Assembly: GCA_002506085.1 (NCBI GenBank)
Contig: DAWV01000007.1
Coordinates: 1 to 56,197 of the forward strand
Direction: 5' to 3'
Source: Methanocorpusculaceae archaeon UBA425
GTDB taxonomy: Archaea; Halobacteriota; Methanomicrobia; Methanomicrobiales; Methanocorpusculaceae
Length of the DNA: 56,197 bases
Each line of letters starts with the position of its first letter. The stretch's first letter is position 1. The notes under the pieces were generated by a model that did not search any database, was not told the origin of the DNA, and was given only the letters and a program-made list of their open reading frames with translations. Shown piece after piece: positions 9,629 to 19,128 of this stretch. The position numbers and the translations under genes were made by a program.

Positions 9629-9979
9629 ATGAAAGAAATCGTGCTCATCACCTGTTCCGGCGTATCAAACACCGGAAAACTCACCGACCAGGCAGCAAAA
9701 TACTTTGTTCAGAAATATCCGGGCACAATAGACCTCCTTATCTCCGCCAAAAATATAGATGAGGTCAATGATATCGACCGCGAAGACTCGAATATTCTTG
9801 TCCTCGAAGGATGCCCGGAAGGATGCGTCATGAAAAAACTGGCGCCCAAAAAAATAGAACCGGACATCCTCCTGCGGACTACCGACCTCGGCGTGGCAAA
9901 ACACGGGATGGACGAACCAGGGTTTACCGATATCGTAAAAATTTCAGATGAACTGAAAAAATGCATAAAGGAATGGTAA
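9629..9979 (+). CDS. Small cysteine-containing protein, DGC-like putative metal-binding family
   Basis: A 116-residue soluble protein. It starts with IVLITCSGVSNTGKLTDQAAKYF and later has VLEGCPEGCVMKKL, an arrangement like the DGC putative zinc-binding family, in which cysteines near the N-terminus and in a D/E-G-C motif would bind a metal. The segment SGVSNTGKLT also resembles a small phosphate-binding loop. It stands alone, divergent from the hisS operon and convergent with gyrA. The assignment rests on motif resemblance only. Confidence 0.65.
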   Translation: MKEIVLITCSGVSNTGKLTDQAAKYFVQKYPGTIDLLISAKNIDEVNDIDREDSNILVLEGCPEGCVMKKLAPKKIEPDILLRTTDLGVAKHGMDEPGFTDIVKISDELKKCIKEW

Positions 9980-10030
9980 GAGTTCAACGCGAATCTCTAA
10001 CCCGTCCCGCTAGCTGCTCATAAAAAAATA

Positions 10031-12592
10031 TCAGATGTCGTCTTCACCCTCGGGCAGGACGACTTCTTCGTCATCCGCCTCAGGCTGGACGACCGGCTTT
10101 TTCTCTTCATGCCCTGGCACGAGCTCAGGTATAACGAGCTCGGCATCATCCGGACGGACTATTGCAACTCCCGTGACCGTATCGCCGGAATCGACCCGGA
10201 TAACACGGACACCTCTTGTTCCGCGTCCCTGAACCGAGATATCCGCAGCCAGAGTCCGCATAACAACCCCGCTCGCGGTCGTGATAACAACCTCATCCTC
10301 ATCCGAAACCGCGAGGGAAGCAACGACTTTGCCGCGCTCGAAGTTGGCAACAATCGACTTCACTCCCTGCGTACCGCGGCCGTGGCCCATGAACGCATCG
10401 AACCCGGTTCTCTTACCGAATCCTTTGTCCGTAATCATCAGCAGATACTCTGTCTCGACTAACGTCAGGGCACAGACATAATCTCCCTCGAATTTCAGCC
10501 GGATACCGATAACGCCCTGTGTGCCGCGGCCGGTCGATCTGACCTCCGTCTCGGAGAATCTGAGTGCCTGACCGAATGCGGTCGTAAGAACGACATCAGA
10601 ATCTCCGTCCGTCACGACCACATCAACGAGTTCATCACCCTCAAGGAGGGTAATCCCGATGATACCACCGGTTCTCGGTCTGGAGAACAGATCCTGGGTA
10701 AACTTACCCACACGCCCGTTCTTCGTCGCATACAGCAGATGCATGTTTGCATCGAAAGCACGCAGAGGAATCACCGCGGAAACCTCCTCGTCGGTCAGGT
10801 TCAGCAGATTCACGATTGCCTTACCCTTACTCGTCCGGGACCCTTCCGGAATTTCATACACACGGAGCCAGTAGACTCTGCCTTTGTTCGTGAAACAAAG
10901 CAGATAATCATGCGTACTTGCCATGAAGATCTTATCGACGGAATCCTCCTCCTTCGTGGTCATACCGATAACCCCTCTGCCGCCGCGTTTCTGCTGACGG
11001 TAGAGATCGAGCGGAACTCTCTTAATGTAATCCTGGGTCGTCAGCATTACAAGAGTCTGCTCATCCGGAATCAGGTCCATCACATTGAAGTCGGAGTTTG
11101 CCGTGTAATCAATCTTTGTGCGGCGTTCGTCCGCGTAGGCTGCACGAATCTCGGCGGTCTCGGTCTTGACAACCGCAAGGACGTGCTCATCTGCGGATAA
11201 AATCCAGGTGAGTTTCTCGATGATGATACGCAGAGAATCCGTCTCATCCAGAATCTTCTTCTGCTCAAGGGCCGCGAGACGACGCAGCTGCATCTTGAGA
11301 ATCGCATCAGCCTGGGCTTCGGAAAAGCCGAACTTCGAAACAAGGGCTTCCTGAGCCACAGAAGCCTCCGGAGATGCGCGGATGGTCGCAATAACTCCGT
11401 CGATCATGTCCATGGCCTTTAAGAGACCATCCAGAATATGGACCCGTTCCTCGGCTTTACGCAGATCATACTGGGTCCGTCTCCGGACGACTTCGACACG
11501 GTGGGCGATGAAATACCGCAGAAGTTCCGCGAGGGAAAGGATCTTCGGTTTCTTATCAACAATCGCGAGATTTATGATGCCGAAAGTACTCTCGAGCGGG
11601 GTATGCTTATAGAGTAAGTTCAGAATGATATTTGCCTGAACACCCTGCTTGAGTTCGATGACGACCCGGATACCGTCCTTATCGGACTCATCACGGAGAT
11701 CGCTGATTCCTTCAATCACTTTGGTTTTGACGAGATCGGCCATCTTCTCGATCATAGCCGCCTTGTTCACCTGATAGGGAATCTCGGTGATGATGATCTG
11801 CTCGAATCCTTTTTTGCGTTCCTCTATTTCGGCAATACCGCGGACAACGACTTTGCCCTGACCTGTCGCATAGGCATTGACGATCCCGTCCGTACCCATG
11901 ATCTTCGCACCGGTCGGGAAATCCGGGGCAGGCAGAATCTTCATCATCTCGTCAAGCTGCATCTCCGGATTGTCAATATAGGCGGCAATCAGATCACAGA
12001 CCTCGCCGAGGTTATGCGGCATCATATTAGTCGCCATACCAACGGCGATACCGCTCGTTCCATTCACGAGAAGATTTGGAATCCTGCTCGGAAGAACATC
12101 CGGTTCCTCTGATGACTCATCGAAGTTCGGAACGAAATCAACGGTCTCCTTATCGATATCCTCCAGAATCGACTCGGCAGTCTTTGTGAGACGGACCTCG
12201 GTATAACGCATTGCTGCTGCCGAGTCCCCGTCAATCGAACCGAAGTTACCCTGACCATCCACTAACGGATATCGATACGAAAACGGCTGGGCCATTTTGA
12301 CAACCGTGTCATATATCGCAGTGTCACCGTGCGGGTGGTAATTTCCCATGGTGGCTGCGACAGCCTTCGCGGATTTCTTGTAGGCTTTATCACTGGTATT
12401 GCCCTCATCATGGAGCATAGCGTAAAGAATACGGCGGTGGACCGGCTTTAAGCCGTCACGGACATCCGGAATCGCACGTCCGATGATAACGCTCATCGCG
12501 TAATCGATGAAGCAGGTCTTCAGTTCATGGGTGATTTCAACCGGCTGTTTTTTGTGGGTTGTATTTACCGGGATGATTTCTTCAGACGTCAA
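10031..12592 (-). CDS. gyrA: DNA gyrase subunit A
   Basis: An 853-residue type IIA topoisomerase subunit. The winged-helix breakage domain has the catalytic Tyr130 in AAMRYTEVRLT; the quinolone-site block reads HPHGDTAIYD near residues 86-95. The C-terminal half is a beta-pinwheel DNA-wrapping domain with the GyrA box as QQKRGGRG, which marks gyrase rather than topoisomerase IV. The tail is acidic (DDEEVVLPEGEDD). The start is TTG at 12592 and overlaps the gyrB stop by 11 nt; no other start lies near. With GyrB it makes negative supercoils using ATP. Gyrase in methanogens is known and is thought to be bacterial in origin. Confidence 0.96.
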   Translation of the reverse strand: MTSEEIIPVNTTHKKQPVEITHELKTCFIDYAMSVIIGRAIPDVRDGLKPVHRRILYAMLHDEGNTSDKAYKKSAKAVAATMGNYHPHGDTAIYDTVVKMAQPFSYRYPLVDGQGNFGSIDGDSAAAMRYTEVRLTKTAESILEDIDKETVDFVPNFDESSEEPDVLPSRIPNLLVNGTSGIAVGMATNMMPHNLGEVCDLIAAYIDNPEMQLDEMMKILPAPDFPTGAKIMGTDGIVNAYATGQGKVVVRGIAEIEERKKGFEQIIITEIPYQVNKAAMIEKMADLVKTKVIEGISDLRDESDKDGIRVVIELKQGVQANIILNLLYKHTPLESTFGIINLAIVDKKPKILSLAELLRYFIAHRVEVVRRRTQYDLRKAEERVHILDGLLKAMDMIDGVIATIRASPEASVAQEALVSKFGFSEAQADAILKMQLRRLAALEQKKILDETDSLRIIIEKLTWILSADEHVLAVVKTETAEIRAAYADERRTKIDYTANSDFNVMDLIPDEQTLVMLTTQDYIKRVPLDLYRQQKRGGRGVIGMTTKEEDSVDKIFMASTHDYLLCFTNKGRVYWLRVYEIPEGSRTSKGKAIVNLLNLTDEEVSAVIPLRAFDANMHLLYATKNGRVGKFTQDLFSRPRTGGIIGITLLEGDELVDVVVTDGDSDVVLTTAFGQALRFSETEVRSTGRGTQGVIGIRLKFEGDYVCALTLVETEYLLMITDKGFGKRTGFDAFMGHGRGTQGVKSIVANFERGKVVASLAVSDEDEVVITTASGVVMRTLAADISVQGRGTRGVRVIRVDSGDTVTGVAIVRPDDAELVIPELVPGHEEKKPVVQPEADDEEVVLPEGEDDI

Positions 12593-14537
12593 GGTTCGTC
12601 ACCTCCCCTGCATGACGTTTAATGAAATCTTTCCTGGGCATCACATCATCACCCATGAGTTTGCTGAACATCTCGTCTGCATAACTTGCATCATCGATAT
12701 TTACCTGTTTGAGAATACGGAACTCAGGGTTCATTGTCGTGTTCCAGAGTTGATCTGCGTTCATTTCACCAAGACCCTTGTACCGCTGGACCGAGATGCC
12801 TTTGTCACCGAACTCGGCACTCGCGGTGCGCATGTCCTCTTCCGTGTACACGTATTTTTCCTGCTTGCCTTTGGCAATCCGGAATAATGGAGGCTGGGCG
12901 ATATAGATGTAGCCAAGTTCAACGAGGGGTTTCATGTACCTGAAGAAGAATGTCAGAAGCAGAATTCTGATATGGGCTCCATCAACATCCGCATCGGTCA
13001 TGATGACGATATGGTGATACCGTGTTCGTTCGGGATCGAACTTCTCGCCGTATCCCGCACCGATTGCCGTAATGAGGGTCTGAATTTCGAGATTCTTGAG
13101 GGCTTTGTGTTCCAGTGCCTTCTCGACATTGAGGATTTTGCCACGAAGCGGCAGAATGGCCTGAAACTTTCTGTCACGTCCCTGTTTGGCCGAGCCGCCT
13201 GCGGAATCTCCTTCCACAATATAGATTTCACTTTTCGCAGGGTCGCGTTCGGAGCAGTCGGCAAGTTTGCCCGGCAGACCGGACATCTCAAGCGAGGTCT
13301 TCCTTCTGGCGAGTTCCTTTGCACGGCGTGCCGCCTCGCGGGCATTTGCCGCATCAAGGGATTTTTTGGTGATGCCGGCGATGACCTTCGGGTTTTCCTC
13401 GAAGAACTGAGTCAGGGCCTGATAGACCATGGTGTCGACAAGACCTTTCACACTGCTGTTTCCGAGCCGAAGCTTGGTCTGACCATCGAACTGCGGGTTC
13501 GCGATCTTGACACTGATGACGGCGGTAAGACCCTCGCGGACATCCTCGCCTTTTACGAAGATGTCTTCCTTGAGGTGCTTGTTTATATGGGCACTGTTAT
13601 TGATTGCCCGGGTAAGTGCCGAACGGAATCCTTCCAGATGGGTTCCGCCTTCCTTGGTATTGACACTGTTTACATAGGAGTAGAGGGTTTCCGAATAGGA
13701 GTTATTATATTGAATTGCAACTTCCACTTCGATTTTGTTTTCCTCATCGGTTTTGTCGATACTGATCGGGTCAGGGTGGAGGAGTTCTTTTCCTTCGTTC
13801 AGGTGAACGACAAACTCGCTTATTCCGCCCTGATAGCAGAATGTCTCGGCATCCCCGGTCCGGTGATCCTCGATCTGGATCTCAAGACCTTTGTTCAGGT
13901 ATGCCAGTTCCCGGAACCGGTGGGCAAGCACGTCGTAGTCGAACTCGGTCGTCTCGAAGATGGAACCGTCAGGATAGAAGGTGACACGGGTTCCGGTTGT
14001 AGCCTCTTTTTGCTGACCGGCTTTATCCATGCGTTTCTGCCGCAGACGGTAATCATCATCCGTCTCGGGGCGGGAGAGAAGGCTCTGCACAAGTCCGCCT
14101 TTCGCGAACGCCATCGAATAGATGTTTCCGTCACGGAATACTTCAACATCAAGACGGGTCGATAGAGCATTGACCACAGAAACACCCACTCCATGCAGAC
14201 CGCCGGATACCTGATAGGTGTTCTTGTCGAATTTTCCGCCGGCATGAAGGACAGTCAGAACGACTTCAAGAGCGCTTTTGTTCTGTTTGGGCATGATGTC
14301 GACAGGAATACCTCTGCCGTCATCTTCAACGCTGATGGATCCGTTCGGGTTGATGACGACAAATATGTGTTTACAGAATCCGGCTAAGGCTTCATCAATC
14401 GAGTTGTCAACGACCTCATAGACGAGATGGTGAAGACCTCGTGTATCGGTGCTGCCGATGTACATTGCAGGTCTTTCGCGGACAGGGGTTAACCCCTCCA
14501 GAACGGTAATGTGGGAGGCGTCGTAGTTATCAGTCAT
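12582..14537 (-). CDS. gyrB: DNA gyrase subunit B
   Basis: A 651-residue ATPase subunit of gyrase, of the short type that lacks the extra domain of proteobacterial GyrB. The GHKL fold has EVVDNSIDEALAG, the G1 box EDDGRGIPVD and the loop GGLHGVGVSVVNAL. The transducer contains QTKLRLGN. The Toprim domain has EGDSAGGSAKQGRDR and the acidic cluster TDADVDGAHIR for Mg2+. The end has RYKGLGEMN, the usual contact region for GyrA. A good ribosome site (gaggag) lies just before ATG 14537. It is translated together with gyrA through an 11-nt overlap. Confidence 0.96.
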   Translation of the reverse strand: MTDNYDASHITVLEGLTPVRERPAMYIGSTDTRGLHHLVYEVVDNSIDEALAGFCKHIFVVINPNGSISVEDDGRGIPVDIMPKQNKSALEVVLTVLHAGGKFDKNTYQVSGGLHGVGVSVVNALSTRLDVEVFRDGNIYSMAFAKGGLVQSLLSRPETDDDYRLRQKRMDKAGQQKEATTGTRVTFYPDGSIFETTEFDYDVLAHRFRELAYLNKGLEIQIEDHRTGDAETFCYQGGISEFVVHLNEGKELLHPDPISIDKTDEENKIEVEVAIQYNNSYSETLYSYVNSVNTKEGGTHLEGFRSALTRAINNSAHINKHLKEDIFVKGEDVREGLTAVISVKIANPQFDGQTKLRLGNSSVKGLVDTMVYQALTQFFEENPKVIAGITKKSLDAANAREAARRAKELARRKTSLEMSGLPGKLADCSERDPAKSEIYIVEGDSAGGSAKQGRDRKFQAILPLRGKILNVEKALEHKALKNLEIQTLITAIGAGYGEKFDPERTRYHHIVIMTDADVDGAHIRILLLTFFFRYMKPLVELGYIYIAQPPLFRIAKGKQEKYVYTEEDMRTASAEFGDKGISVQRYKGLGEMNADQLWNTTMNPEFRILKQVNIDDASYADEMFSKLMGDDVMPRKDFIKRHAGEVTNLDV

Positions 14538-14924
14538 GTATGTTTGGTTCTCCTCTATTTTGCGCTATTATTCAGGCTTGGTTTTGGTAATTGAATTCCA
14601 TTTCCGAAGCGATTCAAAAAAATACTTTTCTATTATTATATTAGTGCGGATTGCTTATTAATGCTCTTTCAGAGGAAGGAGAAAAACAGAGTATTCTTTG
14701 AATGGACACGGGCATTCCCATGCAGATTCCGGGAATCCACGATACAGGCAAAACAGAAGAGGGTTTAAACAAGGATGAACCGATAGGCTCGCCTCCCACA
14801 CAGAAACACGGAATACATGAGATTCGTCAATCTAAACCCGTTCTGTCCAGCGAATCGGCATATCGACTGGACAGACCCGGACCGGCTATTGTATGATATA
14901 AAAAAGGAACGGATTGGATAGAAT
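14538..14924. promoter_or_regulatory. gyrB upstream region with hairpin; end of the MinD operon
   Basis: No gene is visible in this 387-nt gap. It holds the gyrB promoter side, with an AT-rich stretch near 14620-14650. It also has a strong hairpin, CTGTCCAG (14843-14850) with CTGGACAG (14867-14874), which could end transcription of the MinD-type operon that stops at 14925. A segment at 14771-14793 is similar to the outer part of the long inverted repeat at 54027-54051 (shared CCGATAGGCTCGC), so it may be a fragment of a dispersed repeat. Confidence 0.45.
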
Positions 14925-15788
14925 TCAGCTATCCTTCGTAGAGTCAGAGACAAATGCCCGAATCCGGGATAATTCATCTGATGCCGGGCAGGAAATCCGG
15001 GTAACCGGCATACATGCGGAAACCGCGGCAACCACATGCTCATCAAACGGGATTTTACCCGCGACCGGAATATTCTCCGCCTGACAATATGCCTCGATCT
15101 CCCGCACCTGCTGATTTGAAAGATCAAACCGGTTAATCACTGCAAACATCCGGATATGCATCTTTTTGCAGACAACAACCAGTCTTTTCAGATCATGGAC
15201 CGCGGAAACACCCGGCTCTGTGACCATCAAAACGGCATCCACCCCGCCTATCGTCGCCATAAGAGGACAGCCAATACCCGGAGGACCATCGATGATGAGA
15301 TTATCGCTTTTCGCAAAGGAAAACGCCTGACGTTTCACCTCATGAACCATCCGTCCCGAATTCCCCGAACCGGCAAACAATTCGGCAGAGACGAGCGGAC
15401 CTTTTTCGGTTGTGCCCGTGTAAATTTCGCCGGACACCATCTTTATCCGGGAAATTGCCGAAACCGGGCAGACAAGCATACAGGTTCCGCAGCCTTCGCA
15501 CGAGAGAGGGTGGACAAATGCGGCACCCCCGATTACCTGAACTGCCGAAAACCGGCAGACATCCTCGCATTTCCCGCACCCGATACAGACATCCGAATCG
15601 ATTTCCACAACATCACGACCTGCGTAAGGTACTGAAACGACATCCTCTGCCGGAAAAACAATCCCGAAATTTGCAGCATCCACATCACAATCCGCAAGAA
15701 TCAGGGAACCCTGACATAAATCCGCCAGAGCCGCGGAAACGGTAGTCTTTCCGGTTCCCCCTTTTCCGCTGACAACCGCGATTTTCAT
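14925..15788 (-). CDS. MinD-type ATPase with a ferredoxin insert (second copy)
   Basis: A 287-residue P-loop ATPase of the MinD/ParA/NBP35 class. It opens with VSGKGGTGKTTVSAAL (deviant Walker A), and two 4Fe-4S motifs, CIGCGKCEDVC and CEGCGTCMLVCP, are inserted near residues 60-105. The switch region reads IIDGPPGIGCP. Paired genes of this type are common in methanogens and are usually thought to take part in Fe-S or metal-cofactor assembly; the reaction is not proven. I moved the start to ATG 15788, where the P-loop begins and where it overlaps the upstream stop by 4 nt (ATGA). Starts further upstream add 18 residues without family similarity. Confidence 0.88.
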   Translation of the reverse strand: MKIAVVSGKGGTGKTTVSAALADLCQGSLILADCDVDAANFGIVFPAEDVVSVPYAGRDVVEIDSDVCIGCGKCEDVCRFSAVQVIGGAAFVHPLSCEGCGTCMLVCPVSAISRIKMVSGEIYTGTTEKGPLVSAELFAGSGNSGRMVHEVKRQAFSFAKSDNLIIDGPPGIGCPLMATIGGVDAVLMVTEPGVSAVHDLKRLVVVCKKMHIRMFAVINRFDLSNQQVREIEAYCQAENIPVAGKIPFDEHVVAAVSACMPVTRISCPASDELSRIRAFVSDSTKDS

Positions 15789-16627
15789 CTGGAAACCTCC
15801 GCTGAAATCCGGGTATACAACGCAAGAAATTTCTGCTCCCATTCCGGAAACTCCCGGGCAATCAGGGAACCGCTGTTTTGTACTTCAGCAAACCCGCGGG
15901 AGAAGGGGATGGTCAGGAAAACCGGCAACTGTTCTTTTTCGCAGAACTCATGGATTACGGCATCTCTGCCGAAACTCCGGTTAATAACCACACCGGCAGG
16001 AATCTCCAAAAGCCGGACAAGTTCAGTCATCTGTCTGAGATTGGCAAGGCCGAACGGCGTGGGTTCGGCTACCAGAAGGACAAAATCCGCATCGGAACAT
16101 GCTTCAATCACCGGACAGGAGATGCCCGGAGCCGCATCACAGATGGTCAGCCCGGATTGTCCGAGCTCCTTCGCCCGGCGGATAATCGGCGGCGCCAGAA
16201 CTTCGCCCGGATTCATCACCCCGCTGAAAAGCGTGAGATGAGTTGACGGTTTCCGGATTTCCACCGTGCCGATACCATATTCCTCTTCGGTAACGGCTTT
16301 TTCCGGGCAGACGATTCCGCACCCGCCGCATGAATGACACATCTCCCGGAAAAACAGCACGTTATTTTTCAGAATGGAAAGAGCTCCGTAATTGCAGAAC
16401 TCTCCGCATTTTCCGCAAAATGTGCAGATTTCCGTATCTATCCGGGGAATGAGCGTCTTGACCGGAACAGACACGACAGGTCCCGGAAAATAGAGATGGA
16501 GATTTGGTTCCTCCACATCGCAGTCGACAAGAGAGACAGATTCGTGTTGCGACACGGCAAAAGCCAGATTTGCGGCGATCATGGTTTTTCCCGTTCCGCC
16601 TTTTCCGCTTGCAGCAATGATGTTCAT
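15785..16627 (-). CDS. MinD-type ATPase with a ferredoxin insert (first copy)
   Basis: A 280-residue paralogue of the following gene. It starts with MNIIAASGKGGTGKTMIAAN, the deviant Walker A, and has two 4Fe-4S motifs, CTFCGKCGEFC and CHSCGGCGIVCP, in the same place. The switch region is ICDAAPGISCPV. Two adjacent copies suggest a heterodimer, as in other MinD/NBP35 pairs (inference). It lies 3 nt after the NifX-like gene and overlaps the second copy by 4 nt, so the three genes form one transcript. The NifX neighbour supports a role in cluster or cofactor handling. Confidence 0.88.
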   Translation of the reverse strand: MNIIAASGKGGTGKTMIAANLAFAVSQHESVSLVDCDVEEPNLHLYFPGPVVSVPVKTLIPRIDTEICTFCGKCGEFCNYGALSILKNNVLFFREMCHSCGGCGIVCPEKAVTEEEYGIGTVEIRKPSTHLTLFSGVMNPGEVLAPPIIRRAKELGQSGLTICDAAPGISCPVIEACSDADFVLLVAEPTPFGLANLRQMTELVRLLEIPAGVVINRSFGRDAVIHEFCEKEQLPVFLTIPFSRGFAEVQNSGSLIAREFPEWEQKFLALYTRISAEVSR

Positions 16628-16630
16628 AAA

Positions 16631-17362
16631 TCAGACGAGGGGTTTCAACTCATGTGAAAGATATTTCGCCAGGGCATCGGTGAGTTTCAGGGATTCCGGA
16701 ACTTCATAGGCCATAATCCCGGCAGCCTTGAGGGCCGAACCTGCATTCACACCGCTTCTGCCGGTGAGAATGACGGAAACGCCGTATGATGCAAGGAACT
16801 GGACGACCTTTGGACCAACACCGCTTTCACCTTCAGTATAGGGATTCTGCAGAATAACGGTGGTTTTGTCGACAAGATTGATGACCGCGAAATACGGGGC
16901 ACGACCGAACCTCATATCTGTCAGCGCCTCCAAATTATCGCCGGATAACGTGATGCAGACGACAGGTGCGGCAGGCGCATGCTCGTGATGCTCTTCGCCG
17001 TTACAGTCATGGGATTCATCATGCGTGCAGGAACTTGTTCCGGCGTTCAGTGCCCCCTGGGCATAGAGAGCGGCAACACCGTTAACATCTCCGAAGATTC
17101 CAAGAACAACCTCAATGCCGAATGATTCAAACATCTGAACCGCACGGGGACCCATTCCTCCGGCTAATACAACATCGACATGCTCTTCCGAGAGAAGCCT
17201 GGGAAGAAGACCGGGTTCATGACCGGGATTGTTCAGATCCGGCAGCCGGGTAAGTTTTTCGCCTTCCAGCGTAAACAGTGCATAACTCATACAATGTCCA
17301 AAATGCTGGGAAACCATACTCCCATCCTGGGCGATGGCGATTTTTTTACTTTCTGATGACAT
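16631..17362 (-). CDS. Double NifX/NifB-type cofactor-binding protein
   Basis: About 243 residues with two dinitrogenase iron-molybdenum cofactor (NifX/NafY/NifB-C) domains in tandem. The first is at about 5-100 (KIAIAQDGSMVSQHFGHC ... VDVVLAGGMGPRAVQMFE), the second at about 130-240 (MRFGRAPYFAVINL ... GVSVILTGRSGVNAGSAL). They are joined by a His/Cys-rich linker (CTHDESHDCNGEEHHEH) that looks able to bind metal. Such proteins carry or insert metal clusters. I chose ATG 17362 because a TATA-like box lies 23-35 nt upstream, giving an almost leaderless message; ATG 17377 is also in frame. First gene of the MinD operon. Confidence 0.82.
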   Translation of the reverse strand: MSSESKKIAIAQDGSMVSQHFGHCMSYALFTLEGEKLTRLPDLNNPGHEPGLLPRLLSEEHVDVVLAGGMGPRAVQMFESFGIEVVLGIFGDVNGVAALYAQGALNAGTSSCTHDESHDCNGEEHHEHAPAAPVVCITLSGDNLEALTDMRFGRAPYFAVINLVDKTTVILQNPYTEGESGVGPKVVQFLASYGVSVILTGRSGVNAGSALKAAGIMAYEVPESLKLTDALAKYLSHELKPLV

Positions 17363-17368
17363 AACAAT

Positions 17369-17397
17369 AGTACACATATGCGCTAAAATATAAATAG
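17369..17397 (-). promoter_or_regulatory. Promoter and shared motif of the NifX-MinD operon
   Basis: Read on the minus strand, a TATA-like box (TATTTATATTTT, about 17386-17397) is followed by AGCGCATATGTGTACT. Nearly the same string, TATATTTTRGCGCATATG followed by WGTACT, occurs on the plus strand at 19136-19159, upstream of the DUF134 regulator and inside the atwA control region. One motif placed the same way behind two TATA boxes suggests a common operator. The regulator is not known; the DUF134 protein is a candidate by position. Confidence 0.5.
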
Positions 17398-17439
17398 TTA
17401 TCTAATATTGCAAAAAAAGGGGAACGAATTTTCACCAGA

Positions 17440-19095
17440 TTATTTTCGTCCGCTTTCCAGATCCTCAGCCATCTTTTCGACCTCTTTCTCCGAGATTTTG
17501 GCAAGGACCTCTTCTGTCGGACCCTCGGTGATGATTTTTCCGCCGCGGATGAACAGGCATCTGTCGCACACATCCCGGATAAAATCCATATCATGCGAGA
17601 CGATGATAAAGGTCTCATCCATCTCCTCCCGGGCATGCACAATCGAATGTTTCACATCGATTTTAGTAATCGGATCCATTGTTCCGGTCGGCTCATCCAG
17701 AAGGATGATTCTCGGTTCACGGATTAAGACCTGACTCAGCGCCACCCGGTGCTTCTCTCCTTCGGAAAGCTCGGACGGTTTGCGGTTCAGAATGTCCTTT
17801 GCCTTCTTTTCGGTAAATCCTGCCATACGAAGGGTGATAACCGCCTTTCTTACCGCGAGTTCTTTCGGGAATTCCAGACCGATTGCGTCCGTCAGATTAT
17901 CAATCACCGTCCGGTGCGGGTAGAGATCATACTCCTGATGCAGGAGTCCGATGTATTGCTTTGCCCTCCCGCGATACTGGTATCCGGGTTTGCGCATATC
18001 GACCCACTCATCGCCGATTCTGACATCCAGCGTTCCGCCGGTCGGCTCGTAGAGTCCGGCAATCAGTTTGGAAAGGGTTGTCTTTCCCCCGCCGGAAACA
18101 CCGATGATCCCGAGAATTTCCTTCTCGTACACCTCGAAATTGATTTTGTTCACGGCATTGATAACGCCTCTGTCGACCGCGATGAACTTCTTGGTAAGAT
18201 CTTTCGCCCGGATAATCGTATTTCCGCTGTCCAGATACTGATACTGACAATCATCATGACAGCCTTTCATGAACTCGGCAACGATTTCGTCCGGGGCGCC
18301 GGTCATGGTAATCTTTCCGTCATCCATCAGAACTGCCCTGTCGCAGACATCCTCCAGAACCTGTGAAAAGTGCGAGGTGATGACCATACCCATCTGTTTC
18401 CCGGTACCCACCGATTTCAGCAGTTCGTGAACGATTTTTGCCGTTTTCGGATCGAGCGTCCCGGTCGGCTCGTCAGCACAAAGGAAGAGCGGTTCGCGGG
18501 CGAGCTGGCGTGCAAGCACGACCCGTTGTTTCTCGCCGCCGGAGAGATCACGGGCGACATGCATCATTCTGTGACTGAGTCTGACCTCATCCACCAGATC
18601 CGCGGCGCGTGTCAGGGCTTTTTCCTGCGGATAATTGATATCGTCCAGAGCGCGGAGTACATTCTCAATGACCCGGTCATCACCGTAGAGTGAGAACGTT
18701 CTCTGGAACATCAGCGAGGTCCGCGCCATTATTTTTGCTTTGACTCCCTCGTTTTCCGGCGCCCAGAAATCTATATCGCGGGGAGCAAGTATCCCCCCGC
18801 AGTCCGGACAGGCTTTTCCCGCATCGCTTTGAAACTCAATCCTGCCGCATTCTTTACACCATGCCACATGATAGATGATTTTGCCGCTTGTCGGAGGAGT
18901 TTCGATTCCCCGGATAAGGTGAATCAGAACGGTCTTTCCGCACCCGGACCTCCCGATTACGCCGACAATTTCACCTTCGGCAATTTCAAGACATATGTTA
19001 TCAAGAACTCGGATTTTTTCGTTCCTTCCAAAATCCATACAGAGGTTTTGTATCGATATAAATGGTGTCGACGGACTCTTCTCCAACAAACTCAT
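17440..19095 (-). CDS. atwA: Methyl-coenzyme M reductase system component A2 (ABC ATPase)
   Basis: About 551 residues with two ABC ATPase domains in one chain and no membrane domain. Domain 1 has Walker A GRSGCGKTVL, signature LSGGEKQRV and Walker B CADEPTG; a zinc-ribbon-like insert with CKECG and CPDCGG lies between Walker A and the signature. Domain 2 has GVSGGGKTTL, LSEGEKHRV and LLDEPTG. This layout is that of AtwA (component A2), which uses ATP to help reactivate methyl-coenzyme M reductase by reducing the nickel of F430 to Ni(I). It marks the organism as a methanogen. The start is ATG 19095; the TTG at 19110 would only add five residues. Confidence 0.93.
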   Translation of the reverse strand: MSLLEKSPSTPFISIQNLCMDFGRNEKIRVLDNICLEIAEGEIVGVIGRSGCGKTVLIHLIRGIETPPTSGKIIYHVAWCKECGRIEFQSDAGKACPDCGGILAPRDIDFWAPENEGVKAKIMARTSLMFQRTFSLYGDDRVIENVLRALDDINYPQEKALTRAADLVDEVRLSHRMMHVARDLSGGEKQRVVLARQLAREPLFLCADEPTGTLDPKTAKIVHELLKSVGTGKQMGMVITSHFSQVLEDVCDRAVLMDDGKITMTGAPDEIVAEFMKGCHDDCQYQYLDSGNTIIRAKDLTKKFIAVDRGVINAVNKINFEVYEKEILGIIGVSGGGKTTLSKLIAGLYEPTGGTLDVRIGDEWVDMRKPGYQYRGRAKQYIGLLHQEYDLYPHRTVIDNLTDAIGLEFPKELAVRKAVITLRMAGFTEKKAKDILNRKPSELSEGEKHRVALSQVLIREPRIILLDEPTGTMDPITKIDVKHSIVHAREEMDETFIIVSHDMDFIRDVCDRCLFIRGGKIITEGPTEEVLAKISEKEVEKMAEDLESGRK

Positions 19096-19128
19096 GTTAC
19101 CACAATCCAAGATAGATTCGTGTTAAAT

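Noticed and set aside
12972..14165. Long open frame of 397 codons on the plus strand
   Set aside because: It is fully antisense to gyrB, which has all its motifs; codon bias of gyrB keeps the opposite frame open.
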